Source: Bacillus thuringiensis (GTDB lineage: Bacteria; Bacillota; Bacilli; Bacillales; Bacillaceae_G). Taken from it: a stretch of DNA of 64,000 bases. Made by a program: the position numbers and the translations under genes. Under the pieces are notes generated by a model. The model saw nothing but the letters and a program-made list of their open reading frames with translations, ran no database searches and was not told where the DNA came from. Shown in pieces: positions 62,692-64,000 of the stretch (positions within the stretch are counted from its first letter, which is position 1; the number at the start of each line of letters is the position of its first letter). The stretch lies in NCBI RefSeq assembly GCF_001182785.1, contig NZ_CP012099.1, positions 742,501-806,500 of the forward strand. Direction: 5' to 3'.

Positions 62692-64000
62692 ATGACAAAG
62701 GTGCATCAGCGATTAATTTCTATTTTAGAGGAGTTTTTAGAAGAGAAATCGATGTTAAATCGAGCTTTTTTAGCGGGCCGTTTACATGTATCGACGAAGA
62801 CGATTCAAAAGGATATAAAATTATTAAATGATATATTGGAAGAAAACGGAGCGAAAATCGAATCGCAAAGAGGGACTGGGTACGAATTAGAAATTATACA
62901 AACGAAGAAATTTGAAGACTTTTGTGTGAGTCTATTTCAAAAACAGACGGAAAAGATTCCAACTTCTTATGAAGAAAGAATAGCGTACATTTTGCAGCGT
63001 GTTTTAACGACAGAGGGATATGTGAAGCTTTCAGAATTAGCGGAAGAGATTTATGTGAGCAAATCAACGGTCAATTTAATTATGAAAGATGTTACAGATA
63101 TATGTAGTCGCTATAAATTACAAATTGAGAAGAGACCGTATTATGGTATACGTATTGTTGGAGAGGAATTTAATATTCGTTCTTGTTTATCACAATATGG
63201 TTTACCGCGTTATGACCATACTCCGTTTCATGAGCAATTTGAGCAGACGGAGACGTATTTATCGCTACCGCATATATCACTTATTCGTTCAATTATATTA
63301 AAGTATATTGAGGGTGGAACAATATATTTATCTGATATAGAAATTGATAATTTAGTCATTCATATTGCAATCGCATTAAAGCGTTGTCAAAGTCAACATT
63401 ATATGAAAGGACTGCATGCGGAGCAATCAGAACTTATAATAAAGAAAGAATATACAATTGCGAAGCAGATTTTAGGAGATTTAGAGAAAGAGTTAAAATT
63501 TTTATTTCCAGAAGAAGAAGTATTATATGTGACGATGCATTTATTAAGTACTGCTGTTACAACGAGAGATCGCTATGAAAATGTAGAAGAGCTATTAGGA
63601 AAAGATATATATGCATTTATGCAACATATTCTTTTTAAAGTAGCGGAAGAACGGAATCTTATTTTTTATTATGATGAAGAATTATTATTTGGATTTGGTA
63701 TTCATTTAAAAACGTTATTAAATCGTTTGAAGTATAAGTTAAATACGAGAAATCCTCTTTTGGCAGAAGTGAAAAAGAATTATCCGTATGCTTTTGAAAT
63801 TGCGATTCTCGTTGGAGATATCATTGGTGAATATACGGGTGAATCGATCCCTGAAAGTGAAATTGGTTATATTGCAATTCACTTAGGCGGAGCGATGAGC
63901 CGTTTGCAGGAGCAGAATCAAAAGAAAAGATGTTTATTAGTTTGTGCGACTGGTCAAGGAAGTGCACAACTATTAAAATATAAAATTTTATCACAGTTTC
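62692..64000 (+). CDS. PRD-domain transcriptional regulator (BglG/MtlR-like), partial
   Basis: At least 436 aa; runs off the window end. Two N-terminal helix-turn-helix domains (about 5-60: FLAGRLHVSTKTIQKDIK, and about 95-140: LAEEIYVSKSTVNLIMKDV). Two PRD domains follow (about 195-290 and 305-405), with the phospho-acceptor His in LVIHIAIAL / YVTMHLLS and IGYIAIHLGG. It then enters a PTS EIIB-like region beginning CLLVCATGQGSAQLLKYK. Such activators are controlled by PTS phosphorylation. GAGGAAGAG precedes the ATG. It probably regulates a downstream PTS for mupG's substrate. Confidence 0.92.
   Translation, partial: MTKVHQRLISILEEFLEEKSMLNRAFLAGRLHVSTKTIQKDIKLLNDILEENGAKIESQRGTGYELEIIQTKKFEDFCVSLFQKQTEKIPTSYEERIAYILQRVLTTEGYVKLSELAEEIYVSKSTVNLIMKDVTDICSRYKLQIEKRPYYGIRIVGEEFNIRSCLSQYGLPRYDHTPFHEQFEQTETYLSLPHISLIRSIILKYIEGGTIYLSDIEIDNLVIHIAIALKRCQSQHYMKGLHAEQSELIIKKEYTIAKQILGDLEKELKFLFPEEEVLYVTMHLLSTAVTTRDRYENVEELLGKDIYAFMQHILFKVAEERNLIFYYDEELLFGFGIHLKTLLNRLKYKLNTRNPLLAEVKKNYPYAFEIAILVGDIIGEYTGESIPESEIGYIAIHLGGAMSRLQEQNQKKRCLLVCATGQGSAQLLKYKILSQF

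Overview
The window is a low-GC Firmicutes chromosome segment that fits the Bacillus cereus group. Supporting points are the 16S/23S/5S rRNA sequences, a 20-gene tRNA cluster, gerA-type spore germination genes, SpoVR, a tandem TPP riboswitch pair before a tenA/thi operon, and a kdp operon under a c-di-AMP riboswitch. Strain-level identity cannot be read from the sequence alone.

Layout. 1-5226: end of an rRNA operon (3' tip of 16S, full 23S, 5S), then 20 tRNA genes and a terminator. 5320-8944: a CBS-pair protein, an unrecognised 383-aa protein, and a minus-strand unit of a secreted SH3b/LytM endopeptidase with two small membrane proteins. 9170-17340: thiamin operon (tenA-thiZ-thiX-thiY-tenI-thiO-thiS-thiG-thiF-thiD) behind two complete TPP riboswitch/terminator units; it joins pyrimidine salvage and uptake to thiazole synthesis. 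17343-24583: potassium/c-di-AMP region. One c-di-AMP riboswitch precedes two uncharacterised small genes and a second precedes a micro-ORF, kdpF, kdpA, kdpB, kdpC and a short KdpD that has no histidine kinase; there is no kdpE. 24576-27342: MFS exporter with a divergent MarR regulator and shared operator motifs, and a patatin-like phospholipase. 27539-31224: lactococcin-972-like bacteriocin locus with two FtsX-like membrane proteins, an ABC ATPase and a small membrane protein. 31316-32761: IS3-family (IS150-type) element inserted at the 3' end of a sugar-type ABC permease gene, whose operon (32759-36334) is preceded by a SAM-I riboswitch.

36617-46902: purine permease, SDR, L,D-transpeptidase, small proteins, a disulfide/thioredoxin pair, a PCYCGC lipoprotein, a gerA-type germinant receptor operon in order A-C-B, and a secreted helical-repeat protein. 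47141-50234: nitroreductase, SpoVR, a 47-bp perfect palindrome with a Fur-box-like core, and a decayed V8-type protease gene. 50313-54792: a persulfide/sulfide detoxification regulon (CstR-like repressor, TusA-rhodanese, rhodanese-persulfide dioxygenase, TusA, two rhodaneses, DsrE-like, TauE exporter) with four similar operators. 54862-64000: a YbjN-like protein, an LCP cell-wall ligase, a YhdH-type reductase, a Na/Pi cotransporter with PhoP-box-like repeats, an MFS transporter, MupG, and the start of a PRD-domain regulator that runs off the window.

The strongest leads are: the uncharacterised two-gene unit under its own c-di-AMP riboswitch next to kdp; the SAM riboswitch on a ribose-type ABC transporter; the bacteriocin locus; the four-operator persulfide regulon; and the large palindrome at 49339-49385. 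No CRISPR array, prophage or plasmid origin was seen.
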